Of a DNA stretch of 64,000 bases, positions 22,884-33,116 are shown in pieces (positions within the stretch are counted from its first letter, which is position 1; each line of letters starts with the position of its first letter). The stretch covers positions 48,896,509-48,960,508 of the forward strand of contig NC_073307.1 in assembly GCF_027595985.1 (NCBI RefSeq), written 5' to 3'. The notes under the pieces were generated by a model, which saw nothing but the letters and a program-made list of their open reading frames with translations, ran no database searches and had not been told where the DNA came from. This stretch comes from Sorex araneus (taxonomy: Eukaryota > Chordata > Mammalia > Eulipotyphla > Soricidae). Both the position numbers and the translations under genes were made by a program.

Positions 22884-24703
22884 TTTTTTTTACTTTTTAA
22901 AAGTTTCTTTTTTTTTTAAACGTGATTTTTTTTTAATTTATTTATTTTTAATTAGTGAACCACCATGAGGGTACAGTTACAGATTTATACACTTTTGTGC
23001 TTATGCTTCCCTCATACAAAGTTCGGGAACCCATCCCTTCACCAGTGCCCATTCTCTACCACCAGTAAACCCAGCATCCCTCCCACCCTCCCCAATCCCA
23101 TCTCCCCCCATCCCACCCTGCCACTGTGGCAGGGCATTCCCTTCTGTTCTCTCTCTCTAATTAGCTGTTGAGGTTTGCAATAAAGGTGTTGAGTGGCCAC
23201 TGTGCTCAGTCTCTAGCCCACATTCAGCCCGCAACTCCCTTCCCCCACATGGCCTTCGACTACATTATAGTTGGTGATCCCTTCTCTGAGTTGCCCTTTC
23301 CACAGAATGTGAGGTCAGCCTCCAAGCCATGGAGTCAACCTCCTGGTACTTATTTCTCCAATTATTGGGTGTTAGTCTCGCACTCTGTTATTCTATATGC
23401 CATAGATGAGTGCAATCTTTCTATGTCTGTCTCTCTCTTTCTGACTCATTTCACTTAGCATGAAACTTTTCATGCCGATCCACTTAAGTACAAAATTCAT
23501 GACCTCCTTTTTTTCTAACAGCTACATAGTATTCCATTGTATAGATGTACGAAAGTTTCCTCAACAAGTCATCCGTTCTAGGGCATTCGGGTTTTTTCCA
23601 GATTCTGGCTATTGTAAACAGTGCTGCAATGAACATACATGTGCAGATGTTGTTTCGATTATACTTTTTTGCCTCTCTGGGATATATTCCCAGCAGTGGT
23701 ATTGCTGGGTCAAATAGGAGCTCAATATCTAATTTTTTGAGAATCGTCCATATTGTTTTCCAGAAGGGCTGAACCAGTCGGCATTCCCACCAGCAGTGTA
23801 GAAGAGTCCCTTTCTCCCCACATCCTCTCCAACAGCAGTTGCTTTTGTTCTTTTGGATGTGTGCTAGTCTCTGTGGTGTGAGGTGGTATCTCATGGTTGT
23901 TTTGATCTGCATCTCTCTGATGATTAGTGATGTAGAGCACTTTTTCATGTGCCTTTTGGCCATTCGTATTTCTTCCTTGGTAAAGTTTCTGTTCATTTCT
24001 TTGCCCCATTTTTTGATGGGGTTGGATGTTTTCTTCTTGTAGAGTTCAACCAGTGCTTTATATACCATTGATATCAACCCCTTATCTGATGGGTATTGTG
24101 TAAATATCCTTTCCCATTCTGTGGATAGCCTTTGTATTCTGGTCACTGTATCTCTTGCAGTGCAGAAACTTTTTAGTTTAATGTAGTCCCATTTGTTGAT
24201 CTCTGTTTTTACTAGATTGCTTAGTTCCGTGTCACCTTTGAAGATATATCGTGGAGGGTTTTGCCGACCTTGTCTTCAATGTACCTTATGGTTTGTGGTC
24301 TGATGTTGAGGTCTTTAATCCATTTTGATCTGACTTTTGTGCATGGTGTCAGGTCAAGGTCTAAGCCCATTTTTTTGCATGTGGTTGTCCAGTTGTGCCA
24401 GCACCATTTGTTAAAGAGGCCTTCCTTGCTCCACTTCACATCTCTTGCTCCCTTATCAAAGATTAGATGCTCATACATTTGGGGTTGTGTGTAGGGATAT
24501 TCCACCCTGTTCCATTGGTCTATGGCTCTGCCTTTGTTCCAGTACCATGCTGTTTTAATTGTTACTGCTTTGTAGTAAAGTTTGAGGTTGGAGAGGGTGA
24601 TGCCTCCCATCGTCTTTTTCCCAAGAATTGTTTTAGCTATCCGTGGGCATTTGTTGTTCCATATGAATTTTAGGATTGCTCGATCCATTTCTTTGAAGAA
24701 TGT
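22884..24703 (-). mobile_element. Young 5'-truncated L1 insertion, unit 1 only
   Basis: A 1.82-kb antisense L1 starting with a poly-T run and 3' UTR, then the C-terminal part of ORF2. It is flanked by a perfect 16-bp duplication, CAATACCTGACCTTTT, at 22868-22883 and 24704-24719. Unit 2 has the single-copy empty site near 50938. The insertion therefore came after the duplication. It ends about 1 kb upstream of the receptor start codon. Confidence 0.97.
23484..24703 (-). pseudogene. L1 ORF2 C-terminal fragment (one frameshift)
   Basis: Two minus-strand frames (24703 down to 24221, and 24146 to 23484) together give the C-terminal region of the L1 ORF2 reverse transcriptase/endonuclease protein. 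It includes the cysteine-histidine motif [18 protein letters not shown] and the near-terminal YTMEYYVAVRK. A single frame change lies between about 24146 and 24250. The endonuclease and polymerase domains are absent through 5' truncation, so it cannot be active. Confidence 0.93.
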
Positions 24704-24941
24704 CAATACCTGACCTTTTGCCAGTGTGTAATTCCCACCACCAAGTCCTCAGTTTCCCTTCATTACCCAGAGTAAGCCTACCTCTATAGTAGATATTGTT
24801 CTCTTTTGTATTTCCCAGTTTTCCTTTTTAGGCACAGTGGTTTGCAAGACTGTTACTAAAAGAGTATCATGCATATCACCTGACCTCCTTTCACCACCAG
24901 ATCTTAATCGAAGTGATCATTTCCAACACTTATTATGTTGA

Positions 24942-25112
24942 CCTTTTCTTGGTTTTGGGCCACACCCAGTAGTGTTCCGGGTTTATTCTTGGCTCCTCAA
25001 TCAGGAACTGTTTGTGGCAATGCACAGGGGACCATTGGGGTGCCAGTTTAAACTGGGATCAGAGGTCTACAAGGCAAGCACCCTACCCATTGTACTATCA
25101 CTCTGACCCAGA
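24942..25112 (-). mobile_element. SINE family A, antisense, old (unit 1)
   Basis: GGGCCACACCCAGTAGTG and TGTACTATCACTCTGACCC are the tail and head of a reverse family A SINE. Confidence 0.8.
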
Positions 25113-25312
25113 AGCTGAAATTTTTTTTGACCTAACATTCTGATTCCTTACTTTTCTAGTCAATTTGTTTAATTAAAGCAACTTACAGACTCCAAATTAA
25201 CAGTCCCATGGAATTTGCTAACTATAACTATATTGGTCTGTATGTACATAAAGAAAATTCACACTGAAGAAAATTAATGCAGGCCAATAAACAGTTTGAG
25301 TTCTAGCATTTC

Positions 25313-25655
25313 TTTTTTAATTTTAATGAGTCATAGTGAGATACTGTTACAGACTTAACAAATTTTTGTCATTACCTTTCAAACAACGTTTGAGTACCCA
25401 TTCCTCCACTAGTGCCCATTCTCCACCACCAATGTTCTCAGTGTTCCTCCCGCCAACCCCACCCCTTCCCACTCCCTGCCTCTGTGACAGACACATTCCC
25501 TCTTACTCTTTCTCTCCTTTTTGGGTGTTATGCTTTGCAACACAGGCACTAAGCAGCCATCATGTTTGGTTCATAGCCTACTTTCAGCAGGCATCTACCA
25601 TCCCAAGTGATCCATCCAACCATCATTTGCTTGGGAGTTCTCACATTTCTTAAGT
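25313..25655 (-). mobile_element. L1 3' UTR, antisense, abutting the receptor exon (unit 1)
   Basis: GAGTCATAGTGAGATACTG, ATTCTCCACCACCAATG and TTTGGGTGTTATGCTTTGC are the standard antisense L1 3' UTR blocks. It ends about 45 bp before the receptor ATG. A possible splice acceptor, CCTACTTTCAG, lies in it at about 25579-25589. Confidence 0.82.
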
Positions 25656-25700
25656 TAGACACTAACCCCAAAGTTCTCATTGAATTATAGATCAACACTC

Positions 25701-26651
25701 ATGGACAACACAAGCTGGGGATCAAACCACACTGGATGGTCAGATTTTATCCTATTGGGATTCTTCTCTCAATCAAATCACCCTGCTCTTCTTTGTACCT
25801 TCATTTTTGTGGTTTTCCTGCTGGCCTTGTCTGGAAACAGCATTCTGATCCTTCTGATACACTTGGATACCAATCTCCATACTCCAATGTACTTTTTCAT
25901 CAGGCAGTTGTCTCTCATGGATGTCATGCATATTTCAGTCACGGTGCCCAAGATGCTCATGAACCAAGTCATAGGTGTAAACACAATTTCACCTCCTGAG
26001 TGTGGGATTCAGATGTTCTTATATCTGACACTAGTAGGTTCAGAATATTTCCTTCTTGCAGCCATGGCCTATGATCGATATGTGGCCATCTGCCGTCCAC
26101 TCCATTATTCTAATCTTATGAGCCATAAAATATGCTTTCTTTTGGTATCTGCCTGTTGGTGTCTGGGATTGGTGGATGGGCTCATGCTCACACCTGTCAC
26201 CATGACGTTCCCATTCTGCAGATCCCGGAAGATCCAACATTTCTTCTGTGAGATCCCTGCTCTAACGAAGCTTTCTTGTTCAGACACAACTCTCTATGAG
26301 ACACTTATGTATCTATGCTGTGTCCTCATGCTTCTTGTACCTGTAACAGCAATTTCAAGCTCTTATTATTTAATCCTTCTCACCATCTACAGGATGAACT
26401 CAGCAGAAGGCCAGAAGAAGGCCTTTGCCACTTGTTCTTCTCATATGATTGTGGTTACTATTTTCTATGGGGCTGCTGTGTACACATACATGCTTCCCAA
26501 ATCCTATCACACACCTGAGAAGGACATGGTGGCCTCTGTTTTATACACTATACTAACACCTGTTCTAAACCCATTCATATATAGTTTTCGGAACAAAGAT
26601 GTCACAGCAGCTCTGACAAAATTGGTGAGTGGGGGAGTTCTTAAGCGCTGA
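25701..26651 (+). CDS. Olfactory receptor, OR2T-like (unit 1 copy), intact
   Basis: A 316-residue class A GPCR of the olfactory receptor family, expected to bind odorants at the cilia of olfactory neurons and signal through the olfactory G protein. It has N-glycosylation sites at N3 and N9, GN in TM1 (45-46), LHTPMYFF (59-66), [10 protein letters not shown] at the end of TM3 (122-131), the C101/C183 disulfide pair, SY in TM5 (221-222), KAFATCSSH (240-248) and PVLNPFIYS in TM7 (287-295). The length is normal and the single coding exon has no stops. I chose the ATG at 25701: the frame is open back to 25680, but that codon is TTG. The overall match is closest to the OR2T subfamily as I remember it. 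Odd residues are L55, R68, H77, Y116, L281 and F292, where the family usually has W, S, Y, F, F and L. A private L1 lies about 1 kb upstream. Family identity is near certain; the exact ortholog is not assigned. Confidence 0.96.
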   Translation: MDNTSWGSNHTGWSDFILLGFFSQSNHPALLCTFIFVVFLLALSGNSILILLIHLDTNLHTPMYFFIRQLSLMDVMHISVTVPKMLMNQVIGVNTISPPECGIQMFLYLTLVGSEYFLLAAMAYDRYVAICRPLHYSNLMSHKICFLLVSACWCLGLVDGLMLTPVTMTFPFCRSRKIQHFFCEIPALTKLSCSDTTLYETLMYLCCVLMLLVPVTAISSSYYLILLTIYRMNSAEGQKKAFATCSSHMIVVTIFYGAAVYTYMLPKSYHTPEKDMVASVLYTILTPVLNPFIYSFRNKDVTAALTKLVSGGVLKR

Positions 26652-27316
26652 AGTTTAAAGTAAGCTATTTTATTACTAATTAATGTTTTTCTTCTTTTTA
26701 CACATCAGAGTTGTATATTTTGTTATATATTATTTCTCAGATTATCATATAATAAGTTTTCATCCATATTCTGTTCAGATTTCTATGTTTGTTTGGGGGC
26801 CACACCACATACTTCTCAGGATTTAATCCTACATTTGCACTCAATAAGCCTCCGGTAGTGTTCAGAGGAACATATGGAAGCCAGGGATGGAATCATAAAT
26901 ATTGTACTCTCTGCAGGTACCTGTATTTAGGAATTGCTACAATAATCAGGTCACTATTTTCCTTCATTGACACATGTTGACACTACCATTAAGAGAAATT
27001 GAAATGTAGAAAGGGAGTTTCCTAAAACATACTTTTCTCTCAGGAAAAATGAGCCAGAGATTTCCTACACTAAAAGTATATGTTCATATATGTTTAACCG
27101 AACTTCTGGGAACTTCAAAGTTACGTATTCTTTTGCTATAAACCAGAGCTCATTTTTTTCCTCCCTCAATGGAACCCATTTAAAATAGCATTAAAATCAA
27201 AAGAAAACCAGTGTAGAAACAATGAAATTATCTCAGGAGAGATGAATTAAGGCTTTACAACACAGCTATGACGTGCACTATGTTGAACTACATTTATTCT
27301 GGTATATCCAAATTAT
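26652..27316. other. Receptor 3' flank (unit 1), with an old antisense SINE
   Basis: It holds a degraded reverse family A SINE at 26787-26915 (GGGGCCACACCACATACTTC). No AATAAA is seen soon after the stop; an ATTAAA lies near 27190. Unit 2 has an AATAAA at 53165-53170 in a piece that unit 1 lacks. Homology to unit 2 ends near 27316. Confidence 0.6.
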
Positions 27317-27498
27317 ACACATATGAGCCTCAGATATGAGTTAACATATACCTGGACCACTCTATCTTGCCCCCATGACACATCGTAAGACACTCCCTAC
27401 CCATTTTCCATAATTACCAGACCATATTTGATGGGATTCAGACAGTAGGGAAAAAATCATGGAGGAAAATATATATATATATATGTGTATATATATAT
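27317..27498. other. Block junction sequence with TA microsatellite
   Basis: Sequence specific to the block between units 1 and 2. It ends in a (TA)n tract at about 27468-27498. TATATCCAAATT at about 27304-27316 recurs at about 28922-28933 and may be the duplication flanking the whole block. Confidence 0.55.
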
Positions 27499-27603
27499 GC
27501 CTCTCAGAGAGCCCAGCAAGCTACCAAGAGTATCCCGCCCACACGGCAGTGCCTGGCAAGGTACCCGTGACGTTTTTGATATCCCAAAAACAGTAACAAT
27601 AAG
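27499..27603 (+). mobile_element. SINE family B, upstream half split by L1
   Basis: CCTCTCAGAGAGCCCAGCAAG through CCCAAAAACAGTAACAATAAG. The rest of the same SINE lies at 28845-28913 after the L1. Confidence 0.85.
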
Positions 27604-27605
27604 GA

Positions 27606-27965
27606 GTTTCATTCCCCTAACCCTGAAAGAGCCTCCAATACGGCAGTGTTAGGAAAGATGAGTAAAGAGAGACTGCTAAAATATCAGGGCTGGCCTCTTG
27701 GAAAACAATATGGATGCTTCTCAAAAAATTAGAAATTGAGCTCCCATTTGACCCAGTAATACCACTGCTGGGAACATATCCCAGAGAAGCAAAAAAGTAT
27801 ATTCGAAATGACATCTGCACTTATATGTTCATGGAAGCACTGTTTACAATAGTCAGAATCAAGTAAAAACTCGAGTCCCTGAGAACAGATGACTGGTTAA
27901 AGAAACTTTGGTACATCTATACAATGGAATAGTATGCAGCTGTTAGAAAAGATGAATTCATGAAC
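27606..27965 (+). mobile_element. L1 ORF2 end, left of solo LTR (unit 2)
   Basis: Sense L1 (TGACCCAGTAATACCACTGC, CACTGTTTACAATAGTCAG) leading into the solo LTR. It extends the homologous L1 that unit 1 shows only from position 1. Confidence 0.9.
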
Positions 27966-28280
27966 TGTGGAGAGCCTCCACAGGACCGTGCTTCATAAAC
28001 AACACCTGTTTCTTGTTAATTGCACCGTGCTTCGAAAATAACTCCTAATAAGGAAACAGGATGTCCTGTCATGCCCACAAGGTGTAACTAGCCTATCAGC
28101 TGCAGACACTTGGGCATAAACAAGCAGCGAGAGGTATATAAGGAGGGAAGCTGCCTAACTAGTGGGTTCCCCCCTGGTTCCTCCTCGTTCGTCCTTCGTT
28201 CCTCCTCTTTTCCGTTTGCATGGGAAGGTCTCTGAATAAATCGCTGCAAGAAGAATCTCCGGGTTGCGTGTTATTTTACA
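27966..28280 (+). mobile_element. Solo LTR of an endogenous retrovirus (unit 2), 315 bp
   Basis: The counterpart of 53-367 with the same 6-bp ATGAAC flanks (27960-27965 and 28281-28286). It differs from the unit 1 LTR at two positions that I can see, so it integrated before the duplication. Confidence 0.88.
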
Positions 28281-28841
28281 ATGAACTTTGCATATAAGTG
28301 GATCAACATGAAAAGCATCATGCTAGGTGGAATGAGTCAGAAAGAGAGAGACAGACATAGAAAGATTGCACTCATCTGTGGAATATAAAATAACAGTGTA
28401 GGAAACTAACACCCAAGAATAGTGGAAATAAGTACCAGGAGGTTGGCTCCATGGCTTGGAAGCTGGCCTCACATGCTGGGGGAAAAGGCAGCTCAGGTAG
28501 AGAAGGGAACACCAAGTAAAATGTGGATGGAGATCCCGCTCGGGAAGGGAGATGCGTGCTGAAATGGCCACTCAATACCCCTGTTGCAAACCACAACACC
28601 CAAAAGGAGAGAGAAAACAAAAGGAAGTACCCTGCCACAGAGGTGGTGTGAAGTGGGGTGGATAGGATTGGGGGCAGGGAGGGATACTGAGTTCATTGGT
28701 AGTGGAGAATGGACACTGGTGGAGGGATGAGTTCTCGAATGTTATATGAAGGAAAAACAAGCACGAAAATGTGTGAATCTGTAATTGTACCCTCAAGGTG
28801 ATTCACTAATTAAAAAACAAACAAATAAATAAAAATAAAAT
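28281..28841 (+). mobile_element. L1 3' UTR, right of solo LTR (unit 2)
   Basis: The counterpart of 368-928, with two substitutions by eye. Confidence 0.9.
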
Positions 28842-28844
28842 ATT

Positions 28845-28913
28845 GAGGCTGGAACGAATGGAGACATTACTGGCACCCAAACAAGGAAATCGATGAACAA
28901 CAGGATGACAGTG
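28845..28913 (+). mobile_element. SINE family B, downstream half (unit 2)
   Basis: It completes the SINE begun at 27499-27603. The counterpart in unit 1 is 932-1000. Confidence 0.82.
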
Positions 28914-28914
28914 A

Positions 28915-30703
28915 TACTGTTATATCCAAATTTTATGTCCATTTGCTCCAAAATATAGTCACTTTTTCCTTTGAAATTCATTGGATCTCCAATTGCAATA
29001 AAAGGGGGGACAAAAAAGAAGGATGCTCCCCCCCAAAAAATATCTAGAGTTTCACTGCATTACTCCTATATGTAGTATGATGAAAAGCACTTAATCGTGA
29101 TAATGTCCAAGTTTTCCTTCCTTTGCTCTAAAAGTAGAGGGGTTTTGTCAATTCTTTGAATTCCATTAAATTCTTTGAAATCACTGGGCAACAGAATTGT
29201 CCTAAAAATATACACTCTCTCTGTGAAGAAAAGGGAAGTTTATGCTACCCTGCACTATAGTTATATGTGGTATGTTGGACTGCACAACTGCAACATATGT
29301 ATATGTTGGATATACATATCCAGTTTTTAATCTTTTCCTATAAAAATATGATCATTTATTTTGATTGAAATCTTTTGATCTCCCATAAAAATCTATGAGG
29401 AAACATATTTTTCTTCACAGATCTAAAGAAGGAATAAACTAGACTAACTTTACTGCAATGATATTATGTGTAGGATGTTCAACCGAACTTCTAGTGAGAA
29501 TGTACAATTTTGTCTTTTGCTATAAAATCCAGCTCACTTCTAAACTGCAAATCATAGCAAGTACACTGAAAAGAATGGAAAAATTCACTTTAATAGCAAT
29601 ATAATTTTCACAGGAAAGAGTGAGGACAGCTTAGCTGAACAACTATATCTTCAACTACAACGGCTCTTTTGCTCTTAAAATAAAGTACTTTCCTTTGCTT
29701 CGAGAACTATTTCCTTTCTTTGAAATCCCCTGAAACTCAATAAAATCAGCCTGAAACTCACTTTCTTAAAATCGCACGTTTATCCCAAACGCATCAGCTA
29801 GAGACTCACCACACAACTGATAGGTGTGCTACATTGAAAAGCATTTCCAGAAAGATTTTCCAAGTTTTGTTTTCCTTTTCCATAAATCTAGGGTGACTTT
29901 CTTCTTTGGTTGAATCCACTGAACCTCCCATGAAATCAGTAGGAAAATGCACTTTTCTCCAAGAAAACAGGCCCTGGGCCTTTGCTTCTCTAAAATAGAA
30001 TTAATTAGCTTAACCACACTTGTATTCAAACAGAGTCAATTCCTTTCATTGAAATCCATTGTAACTGCCACTGAAATCAATGGGGAAATGCCACTTCCAG
30101 AAAATGCACCCTTCTCCATGAAACATTGACCTAAAGTTTTACTACACTGAAAAACATACACTCTGTAAGTATGTTCCTCTAAACTAGTAATAGGTCTCTC
30201 CAAGTTTAGTGTCCTATTGCTACAAATGTCAGATTGCTTTTGTTTTGCACTGAAATCTGTTCGCAATAGAGCTGGAGACGTGATATAGTGTGGGTCAGGG
30301 AATAATATAGACTAGCTATGCAGAGAAACACCATTTTGCTTTTGTTCTTTTCTTGAGAAAAGTGCATTTCTTGGAAAGTGCGTTTGCCCACAGATTTTGA
30401 AGGGAGCTTCAATGTACGATAGGGAAAGCCAACCCAGTTTTATGATAAATAAAACAGTTCTTGGAGATTTTAACTGAAAAGACAGCTCAAGAGACTGATT
30501 ATAAAAGCTCCACAGCAAAGCCAGGAAAGTTCCTTCTTTGTTAGAAAGTTTCTCTTTCCATTGATTTCAATGCTAGCTAAGTGGAGTTCCATGAAAGAAA
30601 GAAAGTAGTCTAGGATTTTAGCTAAAGGAGCCAAAATTTAAGAAATCCCACAACGAGTTCTGTTCAACATACCATGTATGAGTCTTGAAGTGAAAATAAT
30701 ACA
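28915..30703. repeat. Degenerate tandem-repeat field I (unit 2)
   Basis: The counterpart of 1002-2790 with few changes. Confidence 0.6.
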
Positions 30704-31120
30704 GCATTTGGTATATCATTAAGCTACCACTAATATTCCTCATACTCTTCCTGAAAATTTAAAACTACTGTTAAATTCAGTTACCTTCCTTAAGGAATTT
30801 CCATCTATATGGCAATCTCTATTGTTTCGTGAATATCCGTTCAGTCTGAGGCTTGAGACAAGGAACACAAGTGAAATTATTTTCACAGAGGATCACGGAT
30901 TCGCTCAGAACCTGTGACAAAAGGTAGGATATTCTGAAATCTCCTTTTATTACCATCCTACTGTATATACCTCTAAAGGGCTCAATACAGTGATGTCATC
31001 AATAAAGGACTTACAAGAAGAACATTGAGGCAGCAAGGCATACATTGTTTCCTTATGTCTGCAAGTCAGTGGGTTTAGGCCTCCAGAAAGAAATACAAAG
31101 CCAAAATCTTTCCTGGGCTA
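30704..31120. other. Intergenic AT-rich sequence (unit 2)
   Basis: The counterpart of 2791-3206; no gene seen. Confidence 0.6.
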
Positions 31121-31255
31121 CAAGCACCTGGGGTTTGCATTCTAAGACATGCTGGCCCAGCACCTGGGATCTGCATATCAAAGACAGGCTGGCTAAGTAG
31201 TTGGGGTCTGCAAACTACAAACAAACAGGCTAGGTAAGCACCTGGGGTCTGTGAG
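31121..31255 (+). repeat. Short minisatellite, 37-40 bp period (unit 2)
   Basis: The counterpart of 3207-3341 with the same copy number. Its last copy is slightly closer to the motif (CACCTGGGGTCTGTG). Confidence 0.75.
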
Positions 31256-32185
31256 AAGAAGACTGACTCTTTCCTGTGTTCTGAAATTTATGTTATTTAC
31301 TGAGGCAGCTGAAGAAAGAGATGTTCAGCCTCATCCAAAACAATCTGGACACATGTGTAATCTCACACATTTTCATGGGGCCCTTGTTCCTGCCAGTTTG
31401 CAGGACAGTCTACATGGGCTCATCCTGACAGTCTAGTCCAGCCCCAACACTCTATTTCTAAAGTCAATGATATTTTCCAGGAAAATAGAACAAAGAACAA
31501 TGTTTTGATTTATGTGGAATGAAAGAAGGATTTTAAAGCTAAAGCAAATGAGAGAATTAATGGAGGCCTAATACTAAGTTCAATGGAATCAACAATATTG
31601 CAGTTAAAAACAAAATGGCAATAAACAAACAGAATGATTGCCTAAAAATGATTGAAACAAGACACTGGTTCTGATTATGATTCATCTATCAATACCTTTG
31701 TAAATTACAGCTCTTCAAGTTAATTTCAAGTCAGAAACTGTGAAAAATAAGAAGCTCAGAAAGAAAACGCACTCTTACAGGACATTTAATTCATTACAAA
31801 GCTCTCAAAGTGATATAGTAAGGGAAAACTTGTCAAGAATTGATGCTTGGAAAATTGGACTACCACCCACCTCCCAGAAAACAAGAATGGAATAAGAAAT
31901 GGAATGGGTTTAATGTTAAAAAATTCACAGAGAACCACACATACATATTTAGGTGACGTATTTAGAATTGCAGTTTTGGTTACAATCTTCAACTTTTGCC
32001 TTCTTGTGATTAAAAACTAAGACCTCTTATGAATTCTATCATCTTATTTTTATCCATCTTCTGACTTTCTTCATTTAACATTGTAACTCTCAGTTCCATG
32101 CCTGTTGCATCAAATTGCATTTCATTCCTTCCAGCATGTAATATTTCACCGTGTGTGTGTGATATTACACCCGTTCTTCACATTC
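31256..32185. other. Intergenic AT-rich sequence (unit 2)
   Basis: The counterpart of 3342-4268; nothing recognised. Confidence 0.6.
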
Positions 32186-32586
32186 TACCTCTGGTGGTGA
32201 TTCAATGGTTTAAAAGTGGGTTGTGCCAGATCACCCTTAGCCCCAGAGCATAGGCAGGAGAAGTAAAGAGAATGGAGGGAAGGGGGAGAAGAGAGAGATG
32301 AGAAATCAATTGAGTGGGGCTCAGGGGTCCAGAGAATTCAGGAACAGTGGTGCTGTTAAGGAAGGATAGAACTAAATAGCCAAAACACAGAGTTAACAGC
32401 ACTGAAATTATGAGATCCAAGCTAAACTTTAAAACGTGCCTGTCAAGAGGGCCGGCAGAGGGAAGAGGTGGTGTGTGGGTGGGAATCTGGAAACCCTGGT
32501 GGAGTGAATTTGACACTGGTGTGGGAAGGTTGCTGAACATTGTACGTCCAGAACCCAACAATAAATTACTTTGTAAATAATAGTGC
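32186..32586 (+). mobile_element. Retroelement 3' end, L1-like (unit 2)
   Basis: The counterpart of 4270-4670, nearly identical. Confidence 0.6.
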
Positions 32587-32588
32587 AC

Positions 32589-33116
32589 TGATTAGCTTTC
32601 TTAAGACTCTTTTTACAGGAGCCCGCATTCTAGAATAACTTGATTTTCTGCCCCTGAGCAAGGAATTCAGATACAGGCACCCCGGTTTGCAAGAACGGTG
32701 GTGGTCAGACCAGATAACCAGACCCATATCACATGACCCGTATCACAAGACCCAGAACTGCCCCCAGAACCGGGACATTCCTGAATATTGGCGGGAATAC
32801 TGATCTCTAAAACCATAGGCTAAGGATCCTATGGTTTTATCTTAACCAATCCTTTTAAATGGATTGGTTAAGAAAGTTTGCAATATTACAAATCTATTGG
32901 CTATGAAATGCGCGGGCTCTGCTGTAACGGCCGGGGAAGGCCTATATAAGATCTCCTTTGGAGAAGCTCGGGGTCTTTGGCCCAACCTGCTGGACCTGCG
33001 TGTCCGTGTAGGCGGCTGGACCCTGGCTAGCCAGTCTTACAATAAACCCTGCTTGCTGTTTGCAGTCTCTGGAGTCTCTTTGTCGTTATAGGGAGATCTC
33101 GATCCGCGCCCTAACA
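32589..33116 (+). mobile_element. Solo LTR, gammaretrovirus-like (unit 2)
   Basis: The counterpart of 4673-5183, with TATATAA at 32943-32949 and AATAAA at 33041-33046. It is 17 bp longer because 7 bp of unit 1 (GTGATGA) are replaced by 24 bp that create two adjacent perfect inverted repeats. Confidence 0.75.
32808..32873. repeat. Two adjacent perfect inverted repeats in the unit 2 LTR
   Basis: Arms at 32808-32819 and 32828-32839 (12 bp, TAAAACCATAGG and its complement, 8-nt loop), then 32840-32852 and 32861-32873 (13 bp, TCTTAACCAATCC and its complement, 8-nt loop). Unit 1 has only the outer arms. Confidence 0.92.

Larger units (their letters stand above)
22776..24935 (-). mobile_element. 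Old L1 3' UTR, antisense, split by a younger L1 (unit 1)
   Basis: The two parts, 22776-22883 and 24720-24935, are continuous in unit 2 (50850-51180), where GACCTTTTGCCAGTG is uninterrupted. Confidence 0.75.
1..27316. repeat. Segmental duplication unit 1 (cut by left edge)
   Basis: This segment aligns head to tail with 27914-53545 at an offset of about 27.9 kb. Position 1 corresponds to 27914 (both begin CATCTATACAATGG). The offset drifts from 27913 to 27948 through small indels. It then drops to about 26236 because unit 1 carries a 1.8-kb L1 that unit 2 lacks and unit 2 carries a SINE that unit 1 lacks. Homology ends near 27316. The true left boundary lies outside the window. Confidence 0.97.

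Noticed and set aside
25680-25700. Upstream in-frame start for the receptor at 25680 (and 51916)
   Set aside because: The codon is TTG. The ATG 21 bp downstream gives the normal OR N-terminus with a glycosylation site.
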